Below are positions 55,744 to 64,000 of a stretch of DNA of 64,000 nucleotides, piece by piece; the stretch's first letter is position 1; each line of letters begins with the position of its first letter. A model generated the notes under the pieces. The model searched no databases, had not been told where the DNA came from, and worked only from the letters and a program-made list of their open reading frames with translations. This DNA is from Streptomyces avidinii (GTDB lineage Bacteria; Actinomycetota; Actinomycetes; Streptomycetales; Streptomycetaceae): NCBI RefSeq assembly GCF_014650695.1, contig NZ_BMVL01000005.1, forward strand, positions 515,475-579,474. The letters run 5' to 3'. The position numbers and the translations under genes were made by a program.

Positions 55744-58700
55744 GTGCTCGGCTTCGTCGTGCGCCGACTGCGCGGGCGATGGCCGCTCGCGGTCGCCGTA
55801 CTGCTCACCGTACTGATCACAGCGACCACGCTGACCGCCCTGACGGCGTTCACCCGAGGGGTGGGCGAGGAGGGGCTGCGCAGGGCCCTCACCGGCGCCG
55901 AACAGCCCCGGACCACCGTCGTGATCACCAGCGGCCGTCCCGCATCCTCCCGCGCCGAGGACGACAGGTCCGTACGGACCTTCGCGGACGAGGTGTTCGG
56001 ACGGTTGCCGGTGGCCGCCGAGAGCGTGGCCCGCAGCCGGTCCTACGGGCTCCCCGGCGCCGCCGGCTCCGGCCGCGACGCCGACCTGACGGTGCTCGCC
56101 GCCCTGGGCCGGGACCACGTAGAACTGCTCGCCGGCCAGTGGCCCGGTCCGGTCGCCGCACCCACCGGTGCCGCCGCCCCCGCGGCCCCGACCCAGGTGG
56201 CCGTGCCGCGCGCGGCGCTGGCCCGGCTCGGCCTCGCAGAATCCGCACTGCCCGCTCCGGTCCGCCTCGACGACCGGTTCGGCGGGCCGCCGTTGACCGT
56301 GCTGGTCACCGGCGTGTACCGGGCCGCCGACCCCGACGCCGCGTACTGGCGGCTCGACCCGCTCGGCGGCCGCGAGGTCCAGGCCGACACCTTCGCCATC
56401 TACGGCCCGCTCCTGGTGGACGACAGCGCCTTCACCACGGGCGGCCTCCTGCAGAACCACCGCCTCACGCTGCTGACCCCGGACCTGCGCACGGTCAGCG
56501 GCTCCGAGGCCGAAGCCGTCCGCGCCGCGACCGAACCCGCCGGCGCCGCCCTCGAACACGCGAGCTCCCTGCGGACCGCCACCGAACTGCCGAAACTGCT
56601 GGCCGAGCTGCGGGCCGGCACGGTCGTCGCCCGCTCCACCCTCCTGATGGGCGCGCTCCAACTCGCCGTCCTGTCCACCGCCGCCCTGCTGCTCGTCGCC
56701 CACATCCTGACCGTCCGGCAGGAACCGGAGCGGGTGCTTCTCACCGCGCGCGGAGCCTCCCGCCGCCGTCTCGGCGCGCTGACCGCGGCCGAGTCACTGC
56801 TGCTCGCCCTGCCCGCAGCCGTCCTGGCCCCGCTGCTCACACCGCCCCTGCTCCGGCTGTTCGGCCGGTTCGGCCCGCTCGGGCGGGTACACCTGGAGAT
56901 ACCGGACACCTGGCTGGTCTGGCCGGTCGCCGCCGGCTGCGCCCTGGCCTGCGTCCTGCTGACCACGCTGCCCTCCGTCCTGCGCGGTGCCTCCGCCGCC
57001 GTACTGCGCCGCGTGGGCAGCCGGCAGGCCCTGGTGACCGGCGCCGCCCGGTCCGGCGTCGACCTGGCCGTCGTCGTCCTCGCCGTCCTCGGCTACCAGC
57101 AGCTGGCGCAGTACGGCGGTACGGACGCCCCCGCCCCCGACTCCTCCGGGCTCGGCATCGACCCGGTCCTGGTGGCCGCCCCGGCGCTGGCCCTCTGCGC
57201 GGGCACCCTGCTCGTCCTGCGGCTGCTGCCGTTCGCCGCGCGCGCCGGAGGACGGCTGGCGGCGCGTGGTCGGAGCCTGGCGCCGGCCCTGTTCGGCTGG
57301 CAGCTCGCCCGACGACCCGGCCGGGCCACCGGGCCCGTGCTGCTGCTCGTACTCGCCGTCTCCAGCGGGATCCTGGCCCTCGGCCAGCACGCCGCCTGGT
57401 CCGCCTCCCAGCGCGACCAGGCCGACTTCGCGACCGCGGGCGGCCTGCGGATCTCCGGCAGCAGCATGTCCCCGATGGGGCAGGGCGGCCGCTACGCCGC
57501 CCTGCCCGGCGGCGACCGCCTCGTCCCGGTGGTCCGCCGCGAGCAGAAGCTGCCCGACGGCCACCCCGCCGACATCGTCGCGCTGGACGCCGCCAAGGTG
57601 GGCGAACGGGTCCCGCTGCGCGCGGACCTGCGCGACGGGCGCACGATGCGCGAGCTCTTCGCACCGCTCGCCGCAGGAACGGACCCGGCCCCCGCCGGCC
57701 CCGGCATCGCCCTGCCCGGCTCTCCGCGCCGCATCGACCTCGCCGTGTCCGTACGGTCCTCCGGCATCAGCTGGGCGGCCGTGAGCCTGCTGCTGCGCGA
57801 CCGCTTCGGAGCCACCTACGGAACGGCCTCGGTCACCCTGCCCGCAGGCGGCGACGCCACCCTGCCCTTCCTCCTGGACGCGCTGACCGGCGCCCCGGTC
57901 GGATCCGCCGCCACCCCGCTGACCCTGGCGGGGATACGCCTCTCGTACGCCGGGGACGGCGACCATCCGGGCGACGGCAGCCAACTGACCGTGCGCGGGA
58001 TCGCCGTCTCCGACACCGCCGAGGGGGCCGCCGCGAGCGTCCCCGCACCCGCGGCCACCGGCGGCTGGCGCTCCTCGCCCCTGCAGGGAGCGGGCTCCCC
58101 GCGCGCCCCCGAGCCGACCCCGGTCCCGGACGGTTCCACCGAGCTGGTGCGGCTGCGCTACTGGGGCGGCTTCGGCACCCTGCAGGGCGTGAACACCGTG
58201 CTGTTCCCGGCGCCGGCCGCACCGCCCGCCCAGGCCGTCCCGGCCGTCGCCACCACCCGCTACCTGCGGTCCCTGGGCGCCTCCGTGGGCGATACGGTCC
58301 CCGTCACGCTGGACGGCGCCAGCGTCCCGATGCGGATCACCGCCTCCGTGGACTCCCTCCCCGTGGCAGGCCGGTCGGCGCTCGCGGTCGACCTGCACGT
58401 ACTCGGCCGGTTCCTGCTGGAGTCCACCGGCCGGCAGCCCGCCTCGCCCACCGAATGGTGGCTGCCCGCAGCCTCGGCCGCCGATCCGGTACCGGCCCGC
58501 GCGGCCGCCGAGTTGCGCGCAGGCGCCCGCATCGAGCGCGTCCAACTGCGGGAGGAGATCACCGAGCGGCTGCTCGACGACCCGCTGAGCGCCGGCCCGC
58601 AGAGCGCGCTGGCCGCCCTCGCCGCCGCCTGCGCGGTCCTGGCGGCCATCGGCTTCGCGACCTCCACCGCTGCCGAACGGCGGGTGCGCGGCCGGGAGTT

Positions 58701-59016
58701 CTCGGTCCTGCTCGCCCTCGGCACCCCGCGCCGCTCGCTCGCCCTGGCGTCCGCCGCCGAGGGCGGGGTGCTGATCGCCATCGGGACCGCGGTCGGGACC
58801 GGGCTGGGGATCGCCCTCATCCACCTGATGGCGCCCCTGGTCGTGCTCACACCCGCCGCGGGGCGGCCCTTCCCGCCCGTACATGTGGACATGCCGTTCT
58901 GGCAGACCGTACTGACGGTCGCCGCCATCGCAGCCGTTCCCCTGCTGCCGGCCGCGCTCAGCGGCCCCCGGGGCCGCGACATCGCCGCCCGGCTGCGTCC
59001 CGTGGAGGAGATGTGA
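55744..59016 (+). CDS. Large FtsX-like ABC permease
   Basis: A 1090-residue permease with the MacB/FtsX layout twice: an N-terminal TM segment (PLAVAVLLTVLITATTLTAL), a large extracytoplasmic region, TM segments at about 300-420 and 440-560, a second external region (about 570-960), and four more TMs at the end (ALAALAAACAVLAAIGFAT, GREFSVLLALGTPRRSL). The signature turn FSVLLALGTPRRSLALASAAEG is FtsX. The GTG at 55744 follows GGAGG. Its stop overlaps the second permease GTG by 4 nt. Exported substrate unknown; such systems often serve cell-envelope or lipid export or antimicrobial-peptide resistance. Confidence 0.88.
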   Translation: MLGFVVRRLRGRWPLAVAVLLTVLITATTLTALTAFTRGVGEEGLRRALTGAEQPRTTVVITSGRPASSRAEDDRSVRTFADEVFGRLPVAAESVARSRSYGLPGAAGSGRDADLTVLAALGRDHVELLAGQWPGPVAAPTGAAAPAAPTQVAVPRAALARLGLAESALPAPVRLDDRFGGPPLTVLVTGVYRAADPDAAYWRLDPLGGREVQADTFAIYGPLLVDDSAFTTGGLLQNHRLTLLTPDLRTVSGSEAEAVRAATEPAGAALEHASSLRTATELPKLLAELRAGTVVARSTLLMGALQLAVLSTAALLLVAHILTVRQEPERVLLTARGASRRRLGALTAAESLLLALPAAVLAPLLTPPLLRLFGRFGPLGRVHLEIPDTWLVWPVAAGCALACVLLTTLPSVLRGASAAVLRRVGSRQALVTGAARSGVDLAVVVLAVLGYQQLAQYGGTDAPAPDSSGLGIDPVLVAAPALALCAGTLLVLRLLPFAARAGGRLAARGRSLAPALFGWQLARRPGRATGPVLLLVLAVSSGILALGQHAAWSASQRDQADFATAGGLRISGSSMSPMGQGGRYAALPGGDRLVPVVRREQKLPDGHPADIVALDAAKVGERVPLRADLRDGRTMRELFAPLAAGTDPAPAGPGIALPGSPRRIDLAVSVRSSGISWAAVSLLLRDRFGATYGTASVTLPAGGDATLPFLLDALTGAPVGSAATPLTLAGIRLSYAGDGDHPGDGSQLTVRGIAVSDTAEGAAASVPAPAATGGWRSSPLQGAGSPRAPEPTPVPDGSTELVRLRYWGGFGTLQGVNTVLFPAPAAPPAQAVPAVATTRYLRSLGASVGDTVPVTLDGASVPMRITASVDSLPVAGRSALAVDLHVLGRFLLESTGRQPASPTEWWLPAASAADPVPARAAAELRAGARIERVQLREEITERLLDDPLSAGPQSALAALAAACAVLAAIGFATSTAAERRVRGREFSVLLALGTPRRSLALASAAEGGVLIAIGTAVGTGLGIALIHLMAPLVVLTPAAGRPFPPVHVDMPFWQTVLTVAAIAAVPLLPAALSGPRGRDIAARLRPVEEM

Positions 59017-61919
59017 CCACCCCGCCGTCCGCCACCCCGCCGTCCGCCACCCCGCCGTCGTCGAGCGCCGCGACGTCGTCGGCCGCCGCACCGCGGCCCG
59101 CGCCCTGGGTCCGGACCCGGCTTCGGGCGGCGCCGCTGGGCACCTTGCTCGGCGCCGCGCTGGCCTTCGCGGCCGTGCTGCTGGCCGCCGCGCTGCCGCG
59201 GGCCCAGGACCGGGGCGCCGATCAGGCCCTGCGGTCCTTCCTGGAGCACAGCGGATCGACGAAGACCAGCCTGCAGGTGACCGCGCCCGCCCCGGAGACC
59301 GGGCAGAGCGCCCAGGCCCTGGACGCCACGCTGGAGAAACTCCTCGCCCCCACGGGGTCCACCTTCCGCGTGGACCCCGACGAGACGGTCCACGGCACGC
59401 GCACCACCAAGCGGCAGCCGCTGCTGAACCCGGAACTGTCCCGCCCGTCCGGGAACCCGCCCGCGATGAACCTCCTGCACGTCCGCCAGGCGGAGTCGCA
59501 CGTCAAGCTGGCGGAGGGCCGCTGGCCGAGCAGCACACCCACCGCCCCGCCCCAGGGCGCCCCCGGGGAGATGGCGCCCCTGCAGGTCGTCCTGTCGCAG
59601 AAGGCAGCCGCGACCCTCGGCGCCCGCGTCGGATCCGTCCTGAAGAGCGCCACCCGCGTCGACGGCACTCCCTCCGTCGAGGTCGTCGGCCTCTTCGCGG
59701 TCCTCGACGAGACCGACGACTTCTGGGTGGACAACCTGGGATGCCTCGCCCGCGCCTGCGAGCACTACGACGGGGAGAACCTCTCCTGGCACGCCGACGC
59801 CCTGGTCGGGACCGGGGACCTCGACCGGATGGCCACCTGGAGCCGCACCGCCGAGGACTTCTGGCGGCTGCCGGTGGACGTCGGCCGGCTGCGGGCCGAC
59901 CGGCTCGACGCCACGCGGGAGGAGGTGGCCTCGTACATCGCCGGGCCCACCGCCGCCGCCCTCGCCCGGGAGACCGGCCGCGCCCGGCTGCACACCACCT
60001 CGTGGCTGCCCGAGCTGTTCGAACAGGCCCGCGTCCGCACCCAGGCCGCCGCGCCGCTCGCCGCGATCGGACCCGCCGGGGTCGGCGGCGTCGCCTTCGT
60101 CGTCCTGTGCCTGGCCGGCGCACTCGCCGCCGACCGCCGTGACGCCGAACTGCGGCTGCTGCTGGCCCGCGGCGGCTCGCGCGCCGCCATCGTCGGCCGG
60201 CTCCTCGGCGAGGGCGCCGTCACCGTGCTCCCGGCGGCCGCGGCCGCGGCCGCACTGGCCGTCCTGCTGCTGCCCACACCCCGGCTCGCACCCGCCCTGC
60301 TCTCGGCCGCGGCCGTCGCCCTGCTCGCCCTGCTCGCCTTTCCCGTGCGGGCGGCCGTACTGCTGTCACCGGCCCGCCCGGCCGGGCGGTGGCGCAGGCC
60401 CGTCGCCGAACTGCTCGTCCTCGTCGCCACCGCCGCCGCCGTACTGGAAGTCCGCCGCCGCGGGGTGGCCCCACCCGGCAGCGACCTCGACCCGCTGCTG
60501 ATCGCGGCTCCGCTGCTGCTCGCCCTGTGCGGCGGGCTGCTGCTGGCCCGGCTCCAGCCGGTGGTGACCGGCTGGCTCGCCCGGGCGGCCGGCCGCCGCT
60601 CCGGACTGGTCGGCTTCCTGGGACTCGCCCGGGCCGCCCGCGGCCCGGCGTCCACCGGCACCGGGGCCCGCGGCCGCACCGGCCCCTCCGTCCTGCCGAT
60701 GGTCGCGCTGCTCCTCGCCATCACCACCGGGGGATTCGGCGCCGCCGTCCTGGAGTCGGTGGACTCCTCCCGGCTGGGAGTGGCCCGGCTGAACGTCGGG
60801 GGCGACGCGGCGATCTCCGCCTACGGGAAGTCCCCGCTCCCGCAGGGGCTGGCCAAGGCCGCGGGCGAGCTGCCGGGCGTACGGACCTCCGTACCACTGT
60901 GGATCGACCACGACTCGTCGGTCCTCGGTACCACCCAGCGTTCCAGCCAGGTCACCGTCGTCGTCGCCGAACCGGCGGCGTACGCGGAGCTGTCCCGGGT
61001 CCTCGGCTGCGGTTCCTTCGACCCCGCCCTGCTGGCCACGCCTGGCACACAGCCCGCCGACGCCCCGGTGCCCGCCCTGTTCAGCGCGGGCCTGGCCGGG
61101 CAGGCCGCGCAGGGCGGCACGTACACGGTGCTGCCCGGCGAGGGCGGCCAGCTACGGGCACGGGTCGTGGGCGTGATCGAATGCACCCCGGCCCGTCCGG
61201 CCCGGGACGCCGCGACCGTGGTCCTGCCGGCGGGCGCCGCGACGACGGCCCTCATGGGCGGCGCCGACCACCCCAACCGGTGGTTCGGCCTCGGCCCCGT
61301 CGACGGGGACCGGCTGCGCGCGCTGGTCCGGTCCAGGCTCCCCGCGCCGTCCGCGACTCCCTCCCCGGCCCCGGCGCCGATCCCGGGTTCCGGTTCCGCC
61401 GCGGGCCCGGCCCCGGTCCCGGCCGACGAGGTGTACCCCGTCAGCACCAGCGCCGAGGCCGTCACCGAGCTCGGAGCCGATCCGCTCCAGCGCTCGGCAC
61501 AACGCCTCTTCTGGGCCGCCGTGGCCGGGGCGGCGGGCTTCGCTCTGCTGGCCGTACTCCTGACGCTGATGCGGACCGTGCCGGAACGCGCGGCGCTGCT
61601 GGCCCGGCTGCGCACCATGGGGCTGCGCCGCAGGCAGGGCGTCGCGCTGATCCTCGCCGAAACCCTGCCGCAGACCCTGGCCGCGACGCTGGGCGGAGCC
61701 CTGGTGGCGGCGGCCGCGGTGGCCCTGCTGGGCCCCGCGATGGACCTGTCCACGCTGGTCGGCGCGCAGGTGCCGAACGGAGTACGGCTCACGGCGGGGC
61801 CCGTACTGACCCAGGCCCTGGGCCTGGCCGCCCTAGTCGCCGCGGCCGTGTTCGTCGAGGCGGCGACATCCGGGCGACGGCAGATCACCACCGAGTTGAG
61901 AGCGGGAGACCAGCGTTGA
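59013..61919 (+). CDS. Second FtsX-like ABC permease
   Basis: A 968-residue permease paired with the preceding one. It opens with a Ser/Thr/Pro/Ala-rich stretch encoded by three 15-bp tandem repeats (TPPSA), then a TM (PLGTLLGAALAFAAVLLAAAL), a long external region, several TMs in the middle and FtsX C-terminal signatures (ERAALLARLRTMGLRRRQGVALILAETLPQ). The GTG overlaps the upstream stop and the stop overlaps the next TTG. The two permeases differ enough in external domain to have distinct ligands or to form a heterodimer. Confidence 0.88.
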   Translation: MTTPPSATPPSATPPSSSAATSSAAAPRPAPWVRTRLRAAPLGTLLGAALAFAAVLLAAALPRAQDRGADQALRSFLEHSGSTKTSLQVTAPAPETGQSAQALDATLEKLLAPTGSTFRVDPDETVHGTRTTKRQPLLNPELSRPSGNPPAMNLLHVRQAESHVKLAEGRWPSSTPTAPPQGAPGEMAPLQVVLSQKAAATLGARVGSVLKSATRVDGTPSVEVVGLFAVLDETDDFWVDNLGCLARACEHYDGENLSWHADALVGTGDLDRMATWSRTAEDFWRLPVDVGRLRADRLDATREEVASYIAGPTAAALARETGRARLHTTSWLPELFEQARVRTQAAAPLAAIGPAGVGGVAFVVLCLAGALAADRRDAELRLLLARGGSRAAIVGRLLGEGAVTVLPAAAAAAALAVLLLPTPRLAPALLSAAAVALLALLAFPVRAAVLLSPARPAGRWRRPVAELLVLVATAAAVLEVRRRGVAPPGSDLDPLLIAAPLLLALCGGLLLARLQPVVTGWLARAAGRRSGLVGFLGLARAARGPASTGTGARGRTGPSVLPMVALLLAITTGGFGAAVLESVDSSRLGVARLNVGGDAAISAYGKSPLPQGLAKAAGELPGVRTSVPLWIDHDSSVLGTTQRSSQVTVVVAEPAAYAELSRVLGCGSFDPALLATPGTQPADAPVPALFSAGLAGQAAQGGTYTVLPGEGGQLRARVVGVIECTPARPARDAATVVLPAGAATTALMGGADHPNRWFGLGPVDGDRLRALVRSRLPAPSATPSPAPAPIPGSGSAAGPAPVPADEVYPVSTSAEAVTELGADPLQRSAQRLFWAAVAGAAGFALLAVLLTLMRTVPERAALLARLRTMGLRRRQGVALILAETLPQTLAATLGGALVAAAAVALLGPAMDLSTLVGAQVPNGVRLTAGPVLTQALGLAALVAAAVFVEAATSGRRQITTELRAGDQR

Positions 61920-62872
61920 ACACCGACCAGCCGACGTACGAGGAGCTCCGCCGCCGGGCGACGGCGGCCGCGGAGCCCCGCACCCCGGCGGCGGACGCCG
62001 CGATCGCCTGCGACCGCCTGGTCCGCATCTTCAGCCAGGACGGCATCGAGGTGCAGGCCCTCCAGGGGCTGGAGCTGACGGTCGACCAGGGCGACCTGAT
62101 GGCCCTCGTCGGCGCCTCCGGCAGCGGCAAGTCCACCCTGCTGAACATCCTGGCGGGCCTGGACGTCCCGACGGCGGGCAGCGCCGCGGTCGCCGGCTAC
62201 GACCTGCTGGAACTGTCGGCGCGGGACCGGCTCCGCTACCGGCGCGAGGCGGTCGGCTTCGTCTTCCAGCAGACGGCCCGCAACCTGCTGCCCTTCCTGA
62301 CGGCCGCCCAGAACGTCGCCCTGCCGATGCAGTTGAAGGGCGACAGCCCCCGCCGCGGCGCGGGCGCCCGCCGGGCCGCCCGGGTCGCGGAGATCCTGGA
62401 GGCCCTCGGGATAGGCGACCTGGCGCACCGGCGCCCGGCGGAACTGTCCGGCGGCCAGCAGCAGCGCGTCGCGATCGCCGTGGCGATGGCGAACGACCCC
62501 AAGGTGCTGCTCGCCGACGAACCCACCGGCGAACTGGACTCGGAGACGGCCGGGGCGGTCTTCGAGACCTTCCGCACGGTGAACAAGGAACTCGGCGTGA
62601 CCGTGGTCATCGTGACGCACGACCCGATGGTGGCGGGCGAGGTCCGCCGCACCGTCGCGATCCGCGACGGCCGCACCAGCAGCGAGGTCCTGCGCCGGCT
62701 CGTCACCGACGAGCACGGCGAGGAATCGATCAGCGAACGCGAGTACGTCGTCCTGGACCGCTCGGGGCGCGTCCAGCTCCCGCCGAAGTTCCTGGAGGCG
62801 CTGGGCATGGAGCACCGCGTGGCGGTGGACCTGGCCCCCGACCACATCGAACTGCGCCCGGACCGGAGCTAG
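61916..62872 (+). CDS. ABC transporter ATP-binding protein with AbrB-like C-terminal tail
   Basis: A 318-residue ATPase. Walker A ALVGASGSGKST, Q-loop FVFQQTARNLLPF, signature LSGGQQQRVAIAVA, Walker B VLLADEPTGELDS, H-loop VTHDP. After the NBD comes YVVLDRSGRVQLPPKFLEALG and HRVAVDLAPDHIELRP, a swapped-hairpin AbrB-like element (beta-turn with the ...GRVxLPxxxxxxLG... signature), which is unusual on an ABC ATPase. The TTG start overlaps the permease stop (TTGA). The tail might mediate oligomerisation or regulation. Confidence 0.9.
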   Translation: MNTDQPTYEELRRRATAAAEPRTPAADAAIACDRLVRIFSQDGIEVQALQGLELTVDQGDLMALVGASGSGKSTLLNILAGLDVPTAGSAAVAGYDLLELSARDRLRYRREAVGFVFQQTARNLLPFLTAAQNVALPMQLKGDSPRRGAGARRAARVAEILEALGIGDLAHRRPAELSGGQQQRVAIAVAMANDPKVLLADEPTGELDSETAGAVFETFRTVNKELGVTVVIVTHDPMVAGEVRRTVAIRDGRTSSEVLRRLVTDEHGEESISEREYVVLDRSGRVQLPPKFLEALGMEHRVAVDLAPDHIELRPDRS

Positions 62873-62897
62873 GTTCTGTCGTCAAAGTGATCATGGA

Positions 62898-63330
62898 GTG
62901 GTGGTACGCCGCCATGAACCGTCCGACGCTGAGTGGGAACTCGTGCAGCCGTTGCTGCCCCGGCCTGCGCCGGGGCGACCACGGCTGGACGACCGGACAG
63001 TCCTCAACGGGATCGTGTGGAAGTTCCGGACCGGGGTGGCGTGGCGGGACGGGCTGAGCGATACGGGCCGTGGGCCAGCCTCCATACCCGTTTCCGCAGG
63101 TGGGCAGCGGACGGGGCTTTTTGACCGGATGCTCCGGGCCGCGCAGGCGCGGGCGGATGCCGCGGGAGACATTGAGTGGCTGGTGTCGGTCGACTCCACC
63201 GTCGTCCGCGCCCACCAGCACGCGGCCGGAGTCCGAAAAGGGGGCTCCGCAACCCGGCGCTCGGACGGTCCCGCGGCGGTCTGACCAGCAAGATCCACTT
63301 GGCGTGCGACGGAGCTGGCCGAGCCGTCGA
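62898..63330 (+). pseudogene. Frameshifted IS5-family transposase
   Basis: Three reading frames are needed to follow the transposase. RHEPSDAEWELVQPLLPRP to GIVWKFRTGVAWRD is in the first; RYGPWASLHTRFRRWAADGAF in a second; then DRMLRAAQARADAAGDIEWL and SVDSTVVRAHQHAAG (first DDE Asp) back in the first; RNPALGRSRGGLTSKIHLACDG in the other again. The shifts lie near 63055, 63110 (a T-run) and 63236 (AAAAGGGGG). The late parts of the DDE domain are missing. It is a decayed IS5-type element; the last shift could once have been programmed. Confidence 0.8.
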
Positions 63331-63438
63331 TGGCGCGCATCCGTGGCCGGTTGATGGCACCCGGCGCCCGCCCGACACCACCGGTCCGTGCCCGGTGCCA
63401 TGGTTCGTCTCGACGTTCTTCTGGTACCGCTTGGTCAC

Positions 63439-63513
63439 GGTGGTCCCCTATCAACGGGTTGTCCGGGAAGACACCGAGGCGTACGCAGGGCAGGTTTCAG
63501 GTAGGGGACCACC
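63439..63513. repeat. 12-bp inverted repeat GGTGGTCCCCTA
   Basis: GGTGGTCCCCTA at 63439-63450 and its exact reverse complement TAGGGGACCACC at 63502-63513 enclose a 51-bp interval. They lie just beyond the IS5 remnant and may be a hairpin or the ends of a small miniature element. No gene lies inside. Confidence 0.5.
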
Positions 63514-63664
63514 ACCTCAACCTCTACGAGTCCCAGGACCACCTCAAGACTGCCTCCATAGAGGTTTGATCACCTTGGATGTGGCCGCTTCCCCTGTTGC
63601 TGCTGTGGCGTGGTGGACCGGCCTGCCTTTTACTTGTAGACATACAGAGAGTGGCCAGCGCTAG

Positions 63665-63829
63665 GCCTGGGCACCAGAGGGCGCATCCGATAGGCCAACC
63701 CGAGCGCCCACTCACCCCACGGGTGTTCCGATCCCGCACCTCATCTATCAGATGCGTCAGCTCCGCGAGCACGTCGGCCCTTCCGGCTACCACCAGATGG
63801 CCCAGGTCGCGCATTACCGCGGAAGGTGA
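63665..63829 (+). pseudogene. 3' fragment of a gene, possible HTH-type
   Basis: The frame ends in HLIYQMRQLREHVGPSGYHQMAQVAHYRGR and TGA at 63829. It has no convincing start upstream (open only back to 63665), so it may be a 3' remnant. The last 30 residues resemble a helix-turn-helix. The stop overlaps the ribosome site of the next gene. Low support. Confidence 0.3.
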
Positions 63830-63833
63830 GCTT

Positions 63834-64000
63834 ATGCTCAAGCTTCGAACATGGGGCACGGCCGTGCTCGTGCTATTGGCAGTCTCCCTGGCCCCCGTTT
63901 CAGGCCGTACGCTGGCCGCTACTTCAGACGCGAACCTGTCCACGGCGGTCTATCTGTCTGATGGCTCTCGGTTCCCGGGGTGGTCGCAGTGGAGCGACCG
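63834..64000 (+). CDS. Secreted protein, 5' end only
   Basis: ATG 63834 with GGAAGG 7 nt upstream opens MLKLRTWGTAVLVLLAVSL and AP, a signal peptide with a likely cut after GRTLAA. The mature part starts TSDANLSTAVYLSDGSRFPG before the window ends. The lower GC of this stretch compared with its left neighbours suggests a recently acquired or differently evolving region. Function cannot be read from 55 residues. Confidence 0.6.
   Translation, partial: MLKLRTWGTAVLVLLAVSLAPVSGRTLAATSDANLSTAVYLSDGSRFPGWSQWSD

Noticed and set aside
54591..59012. Very long open frame spanning into the second FtsX permease
   Set aside because: Only the part from the GTG at 59013 has permease features; the upstream part is Arg/Pro-rich and overlaps other genes out of frame.
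63524..63943. Minus-strand 139-residue frame at the right end
   Set aside because: It overlaps the start of the secreted protein with a good ribosome site on the other strand and shows no domain.

Overview
The window is high-GC actinobacterial DNA, almost certainly from a Streptomyces chromosome. Codon use is strongly GC3-biased and GTG starts and 4-nt ATGA/GTGA overlaps are common. It carries a SapB (ram/amf) morphogen cluster, Streptomyces-type families (SAV_915, TerD, CHAT, cNMP-binding histidine kinase) and a MurE-like ligase with the DNPR motif. The assignment rests on gene content alone.

Left part (1-17.5 kb). It starts inside metE, behind a cobalamin riboswitch, followed by an APC permease and an unknown protein. 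A coupled three-gene polyol/glycerol-type operon follows (FGGY kinase, GlpA-like dehydrogenase, GlpB-like oxidoreductase). Next come a CPBP protease, a membrane alpha/beta hydrolase, and a minus-strand run of a three-helix protein, PPK2 polyphosphate kinase, P-type ATPase and SulP transporter.

Middle left (17.5-29.5 kb). A MarR gene diverges from a second enolase across seven 13-bp repeats. A second MarR diverges from an Old Yellow Enzyme gene across paired palindromes. An ECF42 sigma/YCII pair is followed by two secreted proteins flanked by IS scars, a LysA-like decarboxylase coupled to a SAV_915 protein, a USP and a 33-codon membrane ORF.

ram cluster (29.6-36.9 kb). ramR, which has a TTA codon, converges on ramC-ramS-ramA-ramB. 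A 13-bp GC hairpin lies between ramS and ramA, and GTGAC repeats lie upstream of ramC.

Middle right (37-46.6 kb). A double-TerD protein is followed by a three-gene CHAT module with an EACC1-like partner. Then come a MurE-like ligase, a TetR/DUF4386 divergon with two palindromes, a polyprenyl synthetase and a deleted enoyl-CoA hydratase pseudogene.

Right part (46.6-64 kb). An apparently leaderless ECF sigma gene runs into an anti-sigma gene and an ABC transporter. A coupled operon encodes a response regulator-TrxR-like flavoprotein, a cNMP-binding histidine kinase and a UBP zinc finger. Two MacB/FtsX-type ABC units follow; the last ATPase has an AbrB-like tail. The window ends in a frameshifted IS5 transposase, a small gene fragment and the start of a secreted protein.
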